From Fidelibacterota bacterium (GTDB taxonomy: Bacteria > Marinisomatota > Marinisomatia > Marinisomatales > S15-B10), in assembly GCA_002715465.1 (NCBI GenBank), contig PAYY01000026.1, positions 1-22,178 on the forward strand: 22,178 nt of DNA, in the 5' to 3' direction. The notes beneath the pieces were generated by a model. The model saw only the letters and a program-made list of their open reading frames with translations, searched no databases and was not told the origin of the DNA. Shown one piece after another: positions 7,415 to 15,415 of the stretch. Made by a program: the position numbers and the translations under genes. Position 1 is the first letter of the stretch. Each line of letters begins with the position of its first letter.

Positions 7415-8584
7415 ATGAAACGTAAAATTAAAATGGGTATGGTAGGTGGAGGAGAAGGCGCATTTATAGGGCCTGTTCATTTAATGGCGGCTCAATTAGA
7501 CAATCAAATTGAACTTGTATGTGGTGCTTTTAGTTCTGATCCTTTAAAATCTAAAAAATCAGGTGAAACATATTTTCTTCCTGAAAACCGAACTTATGGA
7601 AGTTATGAAGAAATGTTTAAAGCTGAGTCAGAACTTCCTGTAGGTGAAAAAATGGACTTTGTTACTATAGTTACTCCTAATCACATGCATTTTCCAGTAC
7701 AAAAAATGGCTTTAGATAATGGCTTTAATGTTATGAGTGATAAGCCTATGTGTTTTAACCTAAGCGAGGCTGAAGAGTTAGTCCAAATTGTAAAGAACTC
7801 TGGATTATTATTTGGTCTAACCCATAATTATACTGGATATCCGTTGGTAAAAGAGGCTAAGCATAGGGTTAGGAATGGAGATCTTGGGAAAATTAGAAAG
7901 ATTATTGTAGAGTATTCTCAAGGATGGTTGGCAACTTTTCTTGAAAACGAAGCTCAAAAACAGGCTTCATGGAGAACAGATCCTGATAAGGCGGGTTCAT
8001 CGTGTTGTATTGGAGATATAGGTACGCATGCGGAAAATCTTGCTGAATATATAACGGGTTTAAAAATTGAAGAAATTTGTTGTGAATTCACAACTTTTGT
8101 TGAGGGCCGAAACCTTGAGGATGATGCAAATTTGTTAGTTAAATACAATAATGGTGCTAGAGGAATCTTATACTCTAGTCAAATCTCAGTTGATGAAGAG
8201 AACCGACTTAGTATAAGGATTTATGGTGAAAAAGGAGGACTTGAATGGGACCAGCAGGAACCTAACACTTTAATCCTAAAACATATTAATAGACCTAGAG
8301 AGATTTTAAGAGCTGGTGCAAATTATAGCGATCGTCTATCGACCCAAGGACTGTCATCTGCAAGGCTTCCGGCCGGTCATCCTGAAGGTTATATAGAAGC
8401 TTTTGCTGTTCTCTACCGAAACTTTGCTTTAGCTTTACGCTCTAAGTTAGAGGGGTTAGATCCTAGTGAAGAATTTCTAGACTTTCCTGATGTTAATGAT
8501 GGTTTAAGAGGAATGTCTTTCATTGATGCTTGTGTTAGATCCTCCGAAGCCGGGGCACAATGGGTTTCCCCAAAGTTTTCATAA
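7415..8584 (+). CDS. Gfo/Idh/MocA family oxidoreductase
   Basis: A 389-residue cytoplasmic NAD(P)-dependent sugar dehydrogenase-like enzyme with no signal peptide. The N-terminal Rossmann fold opens with MGMVGGGEGAFIG (glycine loop about residues 11-19), followed by V-T-P-N-H-M-H-F-P. The family E-K-P motif appears as D-K-P at 109-111 (Lys110 is the usual catalytic lysine). The C-terminal catalytic half carries G-D-I-G-T-H ending at His205, the usual proton-transfer histidine. Family members oxidise or reduce sugars, inositols and their derivatives; the exact substrate cannot be read here. ThuB, the partner of ThuA in rhizobia, belongs to this family. Start: ATG 7415 is chosen because TGGAG at 7404-7408 is well spaced. 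ATG 7403 overlaps that site and would add four residues. The isomerase follows after 33 bases, so an operon is likely. Confidence 0.93.
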   Translation: MKRKIKMGMVGGGEGAFIGPVHLMAAQLDNQIELVCGAFSSDPLKSKKSGETYFLPENRTYGSYEEMFKAESELPVGEKMDFVTIVTPNHMHFPVQKMALDNGFNVMSDKPMCFNLSEAEELVQIVKNSGLLFGLTHNYTGYPLVKEAKHRVRNGDLGKIRKIIVEYSQGWLATFLENEAQKQASWRTDPDKAGSSCCIGDIGTHAENLAEYITGLKIEEICCEFTTFVEGRNLEDDANLLVKYNNGARGILYSSQISVDEENRLSIRIYGEKGGLEWDQQEPNTLILKHINRPREILRAGANYSDRLSTQGLSSARLPAGHPEGYIEAFAVLYRNFALALRSKLEGLDPSEEFLDFPDVNDGLRGMSFIDACVRSSEAGAQWVSPKFS

Positions 8585-8617
8585 AGTCTTTTTGACAATA
8601 TTAAGGAGTTAGAAAAA

Positions 8618-9610
8618 ATGAGTAGAGATGTTACACTTTTTACTGGCCAGTGGGCTGATTTATCATTAGAAGATCTTTGCGTAAAAGCGAAAGACTTCGG
8701 TTATGATGGCCTTGAACTTGCATGTTGGGGTGATCATTTTGAAGTTGAAAAAGCGGATCAGTCTTATTGTGACCAAAGAAGAGAGCTCCTAGCGAAACAT
8801 GATCTCAAATTATTCGCAATTTCAAACCATTTAGTAGGTCAGGCTGTTTGTGACAATGTTGATATCAGACATAAGAATATTTTGCCAGATTATGTTTATG
8901 GTGATGGAAATCCAAAAGATGTTCAGAAACGTGCTGCAGATGAAATGATTAAAACTGCTGAAGCCGCAAAAAGATTAGGAGTAAATGTTGTTAATGGTTT
9001 TACGGGGAGCAGTATATGGCATCTCATATATGCTTTTCCGCCAATGATTCCTGAAATGATTGATGCAGGATTTAATGATTTTGCTCAGAGATGGAAGCCA
9101 ATATTAGATGCTTTTAATGATAATGGGATTCAATTTGGATTAGAAGTACATCCAACAGAAATTGCATTTGACATTGTTACAGCTGAGAGAGCATTGAATG
9201 CTCTTAATGGTCATGAAGCATTTGGATTTAATTATGACCCAAGTCACTTAGGATACCAAGGAGTTGACTATGTTCATTTTATCAGAAAATTTTCTGATAG
9301 AATATTCCATGTTCACCTTAAGGATGTAGCTTGGACTAACAACCAAATTGAGTCTGGTGTATTTGGTAGTTATCTAGATTTTGGTAACAATAGTAGATTC
9401 TGGAATTTTAGATCACTTGGTCGGGGAAATATTAATTTTGAAGAAATAATTAGAGCTTTGAATGATATCAAATATACTGGTCCATTATCAATTGAGTGGG
9501 AAGATAGTGGTATGAATCGCGACGCTGGTGCATCAGAAGCTGTTGCTTTTGCAAAGGGTGTTGACTTTGAAACTTCTAACGTAGCATTTGATTCGTCTTT
9601 TGCAGAGTAA
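8618..9610 (+). CDS. Sugar phosphate isomerase/epimerase (xylose isomerase-like TIM barrel)
   Basis: A 330-residue cytoplasmic TIM-barrel protein of the AP-endonuclease-2/xylose-isomerase-like family. It begins with F-T-G-Q-W-A-D-L and F-G-Y-D-G-L-E-L, typical of the first strands. Likely divalent-metal ligands at the barrel ends are Glu176 (F-G-L-E-V-H-P), Asp207 with His210 (N-Y-D-P-S-H), His233 (H-V-H-L-K-D) and Glu293 (S-I-E-W-E-D). The family isomerises or epimerises sugars, keto-sugars and inositols, and is commonly paired with Gfo/Idh/MocA dehydrogenases, as here. AAGGAG at 8603-8608 fixes the start. The gene is convergent with the GH32 gene across 116 bases. Confidence 0.93.
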   Translation: MSRDVTLFTGQWADLSLEDLCVKAKDFGYDGLELACWGDHFEVEKADQSYCDQRRELLAKHDLKLFAISNHLVGQAVCDNVDIRHKNILPDYVYGDGNPKDVQKRAADEMIKTAEAAKRLGVNVVNGFTGSSIWHLIYAFPPMIPEMIDAGFNDFAQRWKPILDAFNDNGIQFGLEVHPTEIAFDIVTAERALNALNGHEAFGFNYDPSHLGYQGVDYVHFIRKFSDRIFHVHLKDVAWTNNQIESGVFGSYLDFGNNSRFWNFRSLGRGNINFEEIIRALNDIKYTGPLSIEWEDSGMNRDAGASEAVAFAKGVDFETSNVAFDSSFAE

Positions 9611-9630
9611 GAATTTATAACCCCCCTTGA

Positions 9631-9676
9631 GGTAAAATCTATTATCACTAACATGGTAACTTATCTTAGTTTTACC
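9631..9676. terminator. Possible weak terminator/inverted repeat between convergent genes
   Basis: GGTAAAATCTA (9631-9641) pairs with TAGTTTTACC (9667-9676), giving ten pairs with one bulged base and a loop of about 25 bases. It sits between the ends of the isomerase and GH32 genes. There is no clean U-run after either arm and the loop is large, so its role as a terminator is doubtful. Confidence 0.3.
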
Positions 9677-9726
9677 TTCAGTCGGCTTTAGCAAATTCGA
9701 TATCTATCACAAAAAAATTATTTGGG

Positions 9727-11328
9727 TTACCATTGGTTTGTTGGAGACATATCCCATGCTTTCAAATTATTAATATAGCTTGAACCACCCGTAGAGAATA
9801 CCTCGATTCCTTGGCTATCTGATCGGGTGGGATAGACCCGCTGGGTGACACATTGACGTCCATTTGCGAATATTTCGATAATTGATTTGTCTATAAAAAT
9901 TTGAATTTCGAGTTTCTCTTTCTTTTTAAGAGAAAATGGAGCAACTTGGTATGTTGCTATAGGGTTTGGTTCAGAAGTCATGAAATTCATGGTTCTTTGG
10001 TAATGTTTAATTGAAGTATCCAGAGAAGAGCGAGAAAAATCTACTGTTATATTGTTTTCTTCCCTATTGAATTTAATTATCGTTTCTTCTTCTCCATTAG
10101 GAGATGCCAGAACTTTCATTCCAAATGTAGAAGCCATGCTCATATCTATTTCGGCTTTTATCTCAAGGGTAGCACCTCCAATATCTTCTAGACGAGAAGA
10201 AATATTTTCTTTTACAGTCATTTTTTCCACGGTTCTTAGATTTGTCCTCAGTTCCTTAAGCTCTTCAATTGGTTGAATAAGTAAACTCCCATCAGAAGAG
10301 AGTGAAAGTACTCTAGGTACGGTCATTGTTCCACTCCATCCATAAGGAGGAGCTTCCTGAAGGTCCTGTATATGAAGTCTTTCACGTCTGTCAAGCACCC
10401 AAGCCCACATGATTCTACGGCCCTTGCTATCAATAAGAGTCTCAGGGGCAAAATTAGTTCCTCCAAGCCAGTTCATTCTTTGGTGTGATTCGGGATGAAA
10501 TTGATTATTTTCCCATTTTCCTAAATAAATTCTTGCTCCATGAGAATGGCTGATACTTAATAAAGCATGTTTATTTCCTAAAGTAAAAAAATCTGGACAT
10601 GACAAATCTTCTATTGCTTCGTCAACATCTGGCATATTTGAAGCTAAAAGTGGACCTACATATTCCCAGTTATCAATAGTTGATGCTTTAAACAAAGACG
10701 GTTTTTTACCGCCAAAAATAGCATAATAATCTCCATTCTCCACCCATCCATGTGGATCCCAAGAACTATATAATTTTTCTTCAGGACTCCCTTCCTCTGG
10801 TATAGGAATAATGGGGTTTGATTCTAATTTAGTCCAATTGTTAAGATCATCATCGCTACTTAGCGCTATACAATTCCCTGCCTTAACTCCATGATATAAA
10901 ATCGCAACTTCACCATTTTTGGTAATAAAAGCATTGCCACTAAATATTCCCCTATCAGGATCATTTTTATCTGGAAAAAGTGCTGTTGGGTGGAATCTCC
11001 AGTGAAGTAAATCTCTGCTTGATGCGTGCCCCCAACTGTGTCCATTATGATCTTGAAAAATATAGAAAAGATGATATCGGCCTTTCCAATAGATAGCACC
11101 ATTAGGATCAAAAGGCATTCCTCTCCCTTCGGGGTTAACAAAATGATATGTTGGTCGATGGGGATCGCTAAGTTGGAGATCGCGAAGTTGTCTTTGTGCA
11201 GCAATCATATCTGGTGTACTCATGACAACGAATTCATTGCCTTCTTTTTCATTGTTATTACTACATCCTATTAAAAATAGTAAGGCAGGTAGAAGCTTTA
11301 GTGATTTATATAGATTTAGATTTTTCAT
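9727..11328 (-). CDS. GH32-family glycosidase lipoprotein with variant active-site motifs
   Basis: A 533-residue lipoprotein (L-I-G-C, Cys22) with a GH32 fructosidase-type five-bladed propeller and C-terminal beta-sandwich. Y-H-F-V-N-P-E-G-R-G-M-P-F-D-P-N-G contains the family nucleophile, Asp74, although the usual W-[MI]-N before D-P-N-G is M-P-F. S-W-G-H-A-S-S-R-D-L-L-H-W (98-110) and F-S-G-N-A-F are conserved blocks. The R-D-P block reads W-D-P (Asp191). The E-C-P block, normally carrying the acid/base Glu, reads L-S-C-P-D-F-F with Ser243 in the Glu position; Glu240 and Asp241 lie just before it. The sandwich domain has the typical F-I-D-K-S-I-I-E-I-F-A-N-G. Family members cleave beta-fructosyl bonds in sucrose, levan and inulin; whether this one does is open. 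AAGGGA precedes ATG 11328 by 4 bases. It starts 15 bases after the cytochrome fusion gene and is probably co-transcribed with it. Confidence 0.85.
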   Translation of the reverse strand: MKNLNLYKSLKLLPALLFLIGCSNNNEKEGNEFVVMSTPDMIAAQRQLRDLQLSDPHRPTYHFVNPEGRGMPFDPNGAIYWKGRYHLFYIFQDHNGHSWGHASSRDLLHWRFHPTALFPDKNDPDRGIFSGNAFITKNGEVAILYHGVKAGNCIALSSDDDLNNWTKLESNPIIPIPEEGSPEEKLYSSWDPHGWVENGDYYAIFGGKKPSLFKASTIDNWEYVGPLLASNMPDVDEAIEDLSCPDFFTLGNKHALLSISHSHGARIYLGKWENNQFHPESHQRMNWLGGTNFAPETLIDSKGRRIMWAWVLDRRERLHIQDLQEAPPYGWSGTMTVPRVLSLSSDGSLLIQPIEELKELRTNLRTVEKMTVKENISSRLEDIGGATLEIKAEIDMSMASTFGMKVLASPNGEEETIIKFNREENNITVDFSRSSLDTSIKHYQRTMNFMTSEPNPIATYQVAPFSLKKKEKLEIQIFIDKSIIEIFANGRQCVTQRVYPTRSDSQGIEVFSTGGSSYINNLKAWDMSPTNQW

Positions 11329-11343
11329 AATTCCCTTAAATTA

Positions 11344-14300
11344 TTATTCATTCTCAATATTGTTTTCTAGTAACTCTTCAGGAGTGAAATAATTCTCCCG
11401 ATCTTTATTAGCAAAACGTATTTTTGCCACTTTTTCTTTTGTAATAACAGAGGCTTGGTTTCCGAAAGAGTTTCGTATGTAAGTTAAAACAGAGGCTATA
11501 TCATTGTCATTTAATAATTTGTCATAGGAAGACATAACACCTCTGTATTGTTTACCGTTAACCTCCAGAGGGCCGTATAGACCTTTTAGTAATATTTTAA
11601 TTAGACGTTCTTCATTTCCAGTAACCCAATCAGTGCCAGCTAAGGGGGGATATCCAGATGCCATTAGTCCTTTGCCGTCGGCTTGATGGCAGGCTATACA
11701 AAGACCATTCTTGTTGTATAGCTTCCATCCATGCTGAAAAAGAGCGAGATCATTACCTTTTAAATCTGTAATAATTTTTTCTTCAATTTTTTCTTCATAA
11801 ACGGCTCTTCCATTAATGTGGGAGATAGAAGTTTGGTGAGCATAATCCATCCAACTGTCTAAAGGCATTTTTTTTGCTTCTGATAAAATAGAAAGGCCTC
11901 GATCTTTTTCTAGCCAGGAGGCAGCGGTAATTGCTTCAAGTCTCACTCTACCATGTTCATCAATGGCGGCAGTTTTCATTAATGCAGTCTTTTTGTCGAT
12001 TTGAATATTGCTATACCGCAATACTCTTACAGCAGCAGCTCTGACTCGATGATCCTCCGAATGGAGGAGTTTTGTTAATAAATTTTCATCAACTTTATTT
12101 AATCCCCATGTAACCCAAAGGGCTTCAAGAAGATGGTGGTTGAAATTGGGGTCTATTTCATCTAACTCATTTACCCATTTTTTCACTGCCGTTAGCACAT
12201 TATTTACATCTCTACCCCTAAGTTCGCGACGAGTTCTATAACGAACTCTATATTCAGGGAGCTTTAAATTATCAAGGAGTTGATTGATGGGAGCTCCAGC
12301 GACTAAAGCTTCTTTTACTAATGGCCTATCAGGGTAAGTAATGCGATAAATTCTGCCGTGTGAATGATCTCTAAGTGGATCTCTTGCATTATGTTGCATG
12401 TGCCCAATTAAAAGGTTATGCCAATCAACAATATACAATGAACCATCTGGAGCAAATTCCATGTCAACAGGACGAAAGTTTCCATCTTCAGATACAATAA
12501 GATCTTGACGAAATTCAAACTTGTAACCAGTTCCATCTTCTGAAACAGCATGTTGTTTAGTTCCTAGAAATCCTATGGTATTGTTTACAAGCAAATCCCC
12601 TTGAACTTCTTCAGGGAAGTGTCGACTTGAAACAAATTCTAAACCGGAAGTGGGTCGTACTTGATGCTCTTTAGGGACCAGGTTCCTTGGTTTTTTTGTT
12701 CCCACTCCATAAAGCGGTTTAATTGTTGCTGGCATCATCCATCGTATTGGAGGGCCAGATGTATCACAATAGAAATTTTGCCCCCACCTATCAAAGGCAA
12801 TACCCCAAGGGTTAGGTAAAAAATCATGCTGAACGGTTCGCTCTAAATATTTTTTTTGGGGACTATACCTATAGAAGCCACCTCCATTAGCGTAAACAGG
12901 ACCATATGCTGTTTCAATATTGCTATGGAGGAAAACTCCTTCACCCATGTAGATGGCTCCGGATGGATCGGCGCAAAAAGCACTTATGTTATGGTGGGTA
13001 TCATGATCATCAAATCCACTTAAAACAATCTGTTTTTTATCAAATTTGTCATCATCATTTGTATCGCTGAATAAAGTGAGATTTGTTCCTTGAGATACAT
13101 ATACTCCTTCAGGTGAGAACTCAAAGCCTACTGGGATATGAAGTCCATCAGCAAAAGTAATTTGATTATCAGCTTTTCCATCTTTGTCAGTATCTTCTAG
13201 AATGATAAGCTTGTCATTAGGCTTTTTATCTCCTGGTCTGTAATGGGGATATGTCGGCATTGTGGCTATCCACAATCGGCCTTTATTGTCAAATGAAAGT
13301 TGAACAGGGTTTGCTAAATCAGGAAATTCCTTCTCAGACGCAAATAATTCAACCTTATAGCCAGGCGCTAATTTGAATGTAGAAAGAGCTTCTTTTTCTG
13401 AGAGATAAATAGTATTTACATCAAGTATTTGTGTTTCCTCATTACCTTTTAACATACTGCCAGATTTATTAGAACTATAAGAATCTCCTCGCTTATAATT
13501 AGTTTTTACAACTGATAGAGGGGAGGTTTTTTTGTCTTTTTTAGCTAATTTGGTTTTCTTGCCTTTGATTGCCGCCCATATTGCCTTATCCCTTATGACA
13601 GTCATTTCCCTAATTTTGGTTAATTCAGACGGATAGTTTTCTGGCCCATAAGGATCATATCGGCGTCCAAAGACATGGACTCCATTTGGAATCTTGAAAT
13701 CGTTATGCCACATCCAGTTTTTTTCAAGTACAGCTTCTCGAATTAAATTTTCTCTTTTAGAAGCATTATCATTTCTTTTTGGAAAAAGTTTATCTGCCAT
13801 GAAATGCGATAATTTTTTATAACCTTGATCATTAAGTTGAAATCCATCAATAGTTAATTGACCTTGCTTTTCGAACCAAATTTTTGACGGAGTAAAAACA
13901 TCAATAAATAGAACCCCGTTTTTTTCACAGACTTTTTTCATGGCTTCTTTATAGATATGAAGAAATTTATTTTCATTCTCACCATTTGGTAAATCATGGA
14001 TTTTCGACAAATCCTCAAATGCTATAGGTGACACTATTGCCAATTGTGGATAAGAAGCTCCATTGTATTTTTGCTTCTTTGTATGATGGATAAAAGCTGC
14101 GAGTTCATTTTTGAATAACTCCACACCAGCTTCATTTCTGAAAGATTCATTATAACCAAAGAAGGCAATAATAATATCAGCTTTAAGTCTTGAAAGCCAT
14201 TCGTCAGATGTTTCAAAATGTCCTTGGCTATCAGTGTTCCTACTATATTTAGCATTGTAATTTTCAGCGGTAGGGAACGCCCAATGAGACAACCTTCCAG

Positions 14301-14553
14301 CGTGAGGGCGAAAACCTGGTGTATTTCCACCATCACACATATTTCTTATTGTAAGCTTACTTTTCGGATAACGAAGATATATCTCAGTTTCAAAATAGCC
14401 AAAGTTCATCATACGAGAGCAAAGGTTGTTTCCTATAATGACAATTTGATTTCCTTTTCCTATATTCAGATTATTTGAATAATTATTAGGTTTTGTTGCA
14501 GAAAGATAATTAAAAATAATAAATATAATTGCAGATTTAAGGAGTAAGCTCAT
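11344..14553 (-). CDS. SGNH-like / dehydrogenase-propeller / HEAT / cytochrome c fusion (PVC-type heme-binding CxxCH protein)
   Basis: A 1069-residue exported fusion (signal peptide ~1-19, Y-L-S-A end). Domains in order: an SGNH-hydrolase-like domain (~35-260); a linker; a membrane-bound-dehydrogenase-type beta-propeller (~385-745), with L-A-P-G-Y-K-V-E-L-F-A-S, L-W-I-A-T-M-P-T-Y, D-T-D-K-D-G-K-A-D and G-S-L-Y-I-V-D-W-H-N; HEAT-like helices (~755-925, for example H-R-V-R-A-A-A-V-R-V-L-R); and a class I cytochrome c domain (~935-1035) with heme site C-I-A-C-H at 952-956 and Met1007 as possible axial ligand. The architecture is known from Planctomycetes-Verrucomicrobia and marine Bacteroidota-like genomes, where it is thought to oxidise sugars or alcohols; substrates are not established. 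In the SGNH part, block I reads G-N-N-L instead of G-D-S and block V reads D-G-F-Q instead of D-x-x-H, so hydrolase activity is doubtful. AAGGGA upstream supports ATG 14553. Confidence 0.9.
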   Translation of the reverse strand: MSLLLKSAIIFIIFNYLSATKPNNYSNNLNIGKGNQIVIIGNNLCSRMMNFGYFETEIYLRYPKSKLTIRNMCDGGNTPGFRPHAGRLSHWAFPTAENYNAKYSRNTDSQGHFETSDEWLSRLKADIIIAFFGYNESFRNEAGVELFKNELAAFIHHTKKQKYNGASYPQLAIVSPIAFEDLSKIHDLPNGENENKFLHIYKEAMKKVCEKNGVLFIDVFTPSKIWFEKQGQLTIDGFQLNDQGYKKLSHFMADKLFPKRNDNASKRENLIREAVLEKNWMWHNDFKIPNGVHVFGRRYDPYGPENYPSELTKIREMTVIRDKAIWAAIKGKKTKLAKKDKKTSPLSVVKTNYKRGDSYSSNKSGSMLKGNEETQILDVNTIYLSEKEALSTFKLAPGYKVELFASEKEFPDLANPVQLSFDNKGRLWIATMPTYPHYRPGDKKPNDKLIILEDTDKDGKADNQITFADGLHIPVGFEFSPEGVYVSQGTNLTLFSDTNDDDKFDKKQIVLSGFDDHDTHHNISAFCADPSGAIYMGEGVFLHSNIETAYGPVYANGGGFYRYSPQKKYLERTVQHDFLPNPWGIAFDRWGQNFYCDTSGPPIRWMMPATIKPLYGVGTKKPRNLVPKEHQVRPTSGLEFVSSRHFPEEVQGDLLVNNTIGFLGTKQHAVSEDGTGYKFEFRQDLIVSEDGNFRPVDMEFAPDGSLYIVDWHNLLIGHMQHNARDPLRDHSHGRIYRITYPDRPLVKEALVAGAPINQLLDNLKLPEYRVRYRTRRELRGRDVNNVLTAVKKWVNELDEIDPNFNHHLLEALWVTWGLNKVDENLLTKLLHSEDHRVRAAAVRVLRYSNIQIDKKTALMKTAAIDEHGRVRLEAITAASWLEKDRGLSILSEAKKMPLDSWMDYAHQTSISHINGRAVYEEKIEEKIITDLKGNDLALFQHGWKLYNKNGLCIACHQADGKGLMASGYPPLAGTDWVTGNEERLIKILLKGLYGPLEVNGKQYRGVMSSYDKLLNDNDIASVLTYIRNSFGNQASVITKEKVAKIRFANKDRENYFTPEELLENNIENE

Positions 14554-14670
14554 ATAGTATTCCCTTGTTTGTTTAGTAGGGGGCTATCGTAAAATATTTT
14601 TTTACAACACTTTTTCCCATAAATTTCCTAGAATTTACAATAATTTCAGTATAGAATTAGGGCCGCAAAT

Positions 14671-14676
14671 TATAAT
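14671..14676 (+). promoter_or_regulatory. Possible -10 element upstream of the small lipoprotein gene
   Basis: A perfect TATAAT lies 50 bases before ATG 14726 in the 172-base divergent gap. No matching -35 box is seen at the expected distance, so the call is tentative. Confidence 0.3.
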
Positions 14677-14725
14677 AGGTTGTATTGCTATTGATACGTA
14701 GGTTAACAGGTACTCTGGGGGTTTA

Positions 14726-15271
14726 ATGAATCAAAAAAAATTATTTCTAATCTTTTCCTTTTTATTAATAGGTATAGCTTGCGAAGAGGACAAGCCAAAT
14801 AAATATACAGTCGGTCCTTGCCGGTCTTCGTTCTGGGAGCTTTGGGGTGGACAGGACCAGCTTACTGGAGCTTCTAATCAAGCAATTGCTGATGGATATA
14901 CGATTGTTGGAAGCTGGTTCAATTATGAAAATGATAAGACAATCAGATTAAATATTTTTGAAAATGGGGGATACCAGTTTGTTTCTTCTTCTGATCTCGA
15001 TGTGGCTTCAGGTGGAACTGTAAAAGTTTCTGACCTAGGAAATGACTACACAGCTATTGATGGAGTTGTGTTTGTTGATAGCGCTGGCTATGATAATGCT
15101 TGTGAAGGGTCTGGCACTTATGAATATTGTATAGGTGATACCTTAGAAGGTGGATCTCAGTATGATGGAAATTATGAGATTTATATTAATTTTTTTCCAG
15201 AATCAGAAAATTGTTCACCTAGGAAGGCCCTTTTAGATGTTGGCGAAAAAATTTGGTTCAAAAAGCTCTAA
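14726..15271 (+). CDS. Small lipoprotein of unknown function
   Basis: A 181-residue protein I do not recognise. Lipoprotein signal L-L-I-G-I-A-C with Cys19 lipidated, followed by E-E-D. The mature part is acidic, rich in Gly, Asn, Asp and aromatic residues, and looks all-beta: I-V-G-S-W-F-N-Y-E-N-D then I-R-L-N-I-F-E-N-G-G-Y-Q-F resembles the opening strands of small lipocalin-like barrels, but this is only an impression. Four further cysteines (32, 126, 135, 163) could form two disulfides. A G-rich stretch (T-G-G-G-G-G) just upstream may serve as ribosome site. It precedes the TonB-receptor operon by 144 bases with its own intervening promoter-like sequence, so a functional link is unproven. 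Confidence 0.75.
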   Translation: MNQKKLFLIFSFLLIGIACEEDKPNKYTVGPCRSSFWELWGGQDQLTGASNQAIADGYTIVGSWFNYENDKTIRLNIFENGGYQFVSSSDLDVASGGTVKVSDLGNDYTAIDGVVFVDSAGYDNACEGSGTYEYCIGDTLEGGSQYDGNYEIYINFFPESENCSPRKALLDVGEKIWFKKL

Positions 15272-15281
15272 AAAAAATTGC

Positions 15282-15311
15282 TTGACACTTAATGGGATAA
15301 TAGTTTAGACT
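15282..15311 (+). promoter_or_regulatory. Candidate promoter of the TonB-receptor operon
   Basis: TTGACA at 15282-15287 matches a -35 consensus exactly. TAGACT at 15306-15311, 18 bases further, matches TATAAT at four of six positions. TAGTTTAG at 15301-15308 also resembles the Bacteroidota TAnnTTTG -7 element. Either way it would start transcription about 85-100 bases ahead of the receptor gene. Confidence 0.45.
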
Positions 15312-15381
15312 CTACGTATCGTTGCGTGGGGCTAACTATAACGTTTCGATAGCTATTATTGAAAACTTTGATTAAGACAGC

Positions 15382-15398
15382 TTTAATTAAGAATTAAA
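15382..15398. repeat. AT-only inverted repeat just before the TonB-receptor start
   Basis: TTTAATT (15382-15388) and AATTAAA (15392-15398) are perfect inverted arms around a 3-base spacer, ending a few bases before the GAGG ribosome site. It could be an operator half-site pair or an mRNA hairpin, but A/T-only palindromes are common by chance in such DNA. Confidence 0.3.
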
Positions 15399-15415
15399 CA
15401 ATGAGGTTAATAAAT

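Noticed and set aside
10052..10276. Open frames opposite or overlapping larger genes (for example 10052-10276 +, 14034-14336 -, 17072-17254 -)
   Set aside because: They lie wholly inside well-supported genes, show no domain or ribosome site, and look like shadows of the real frames.
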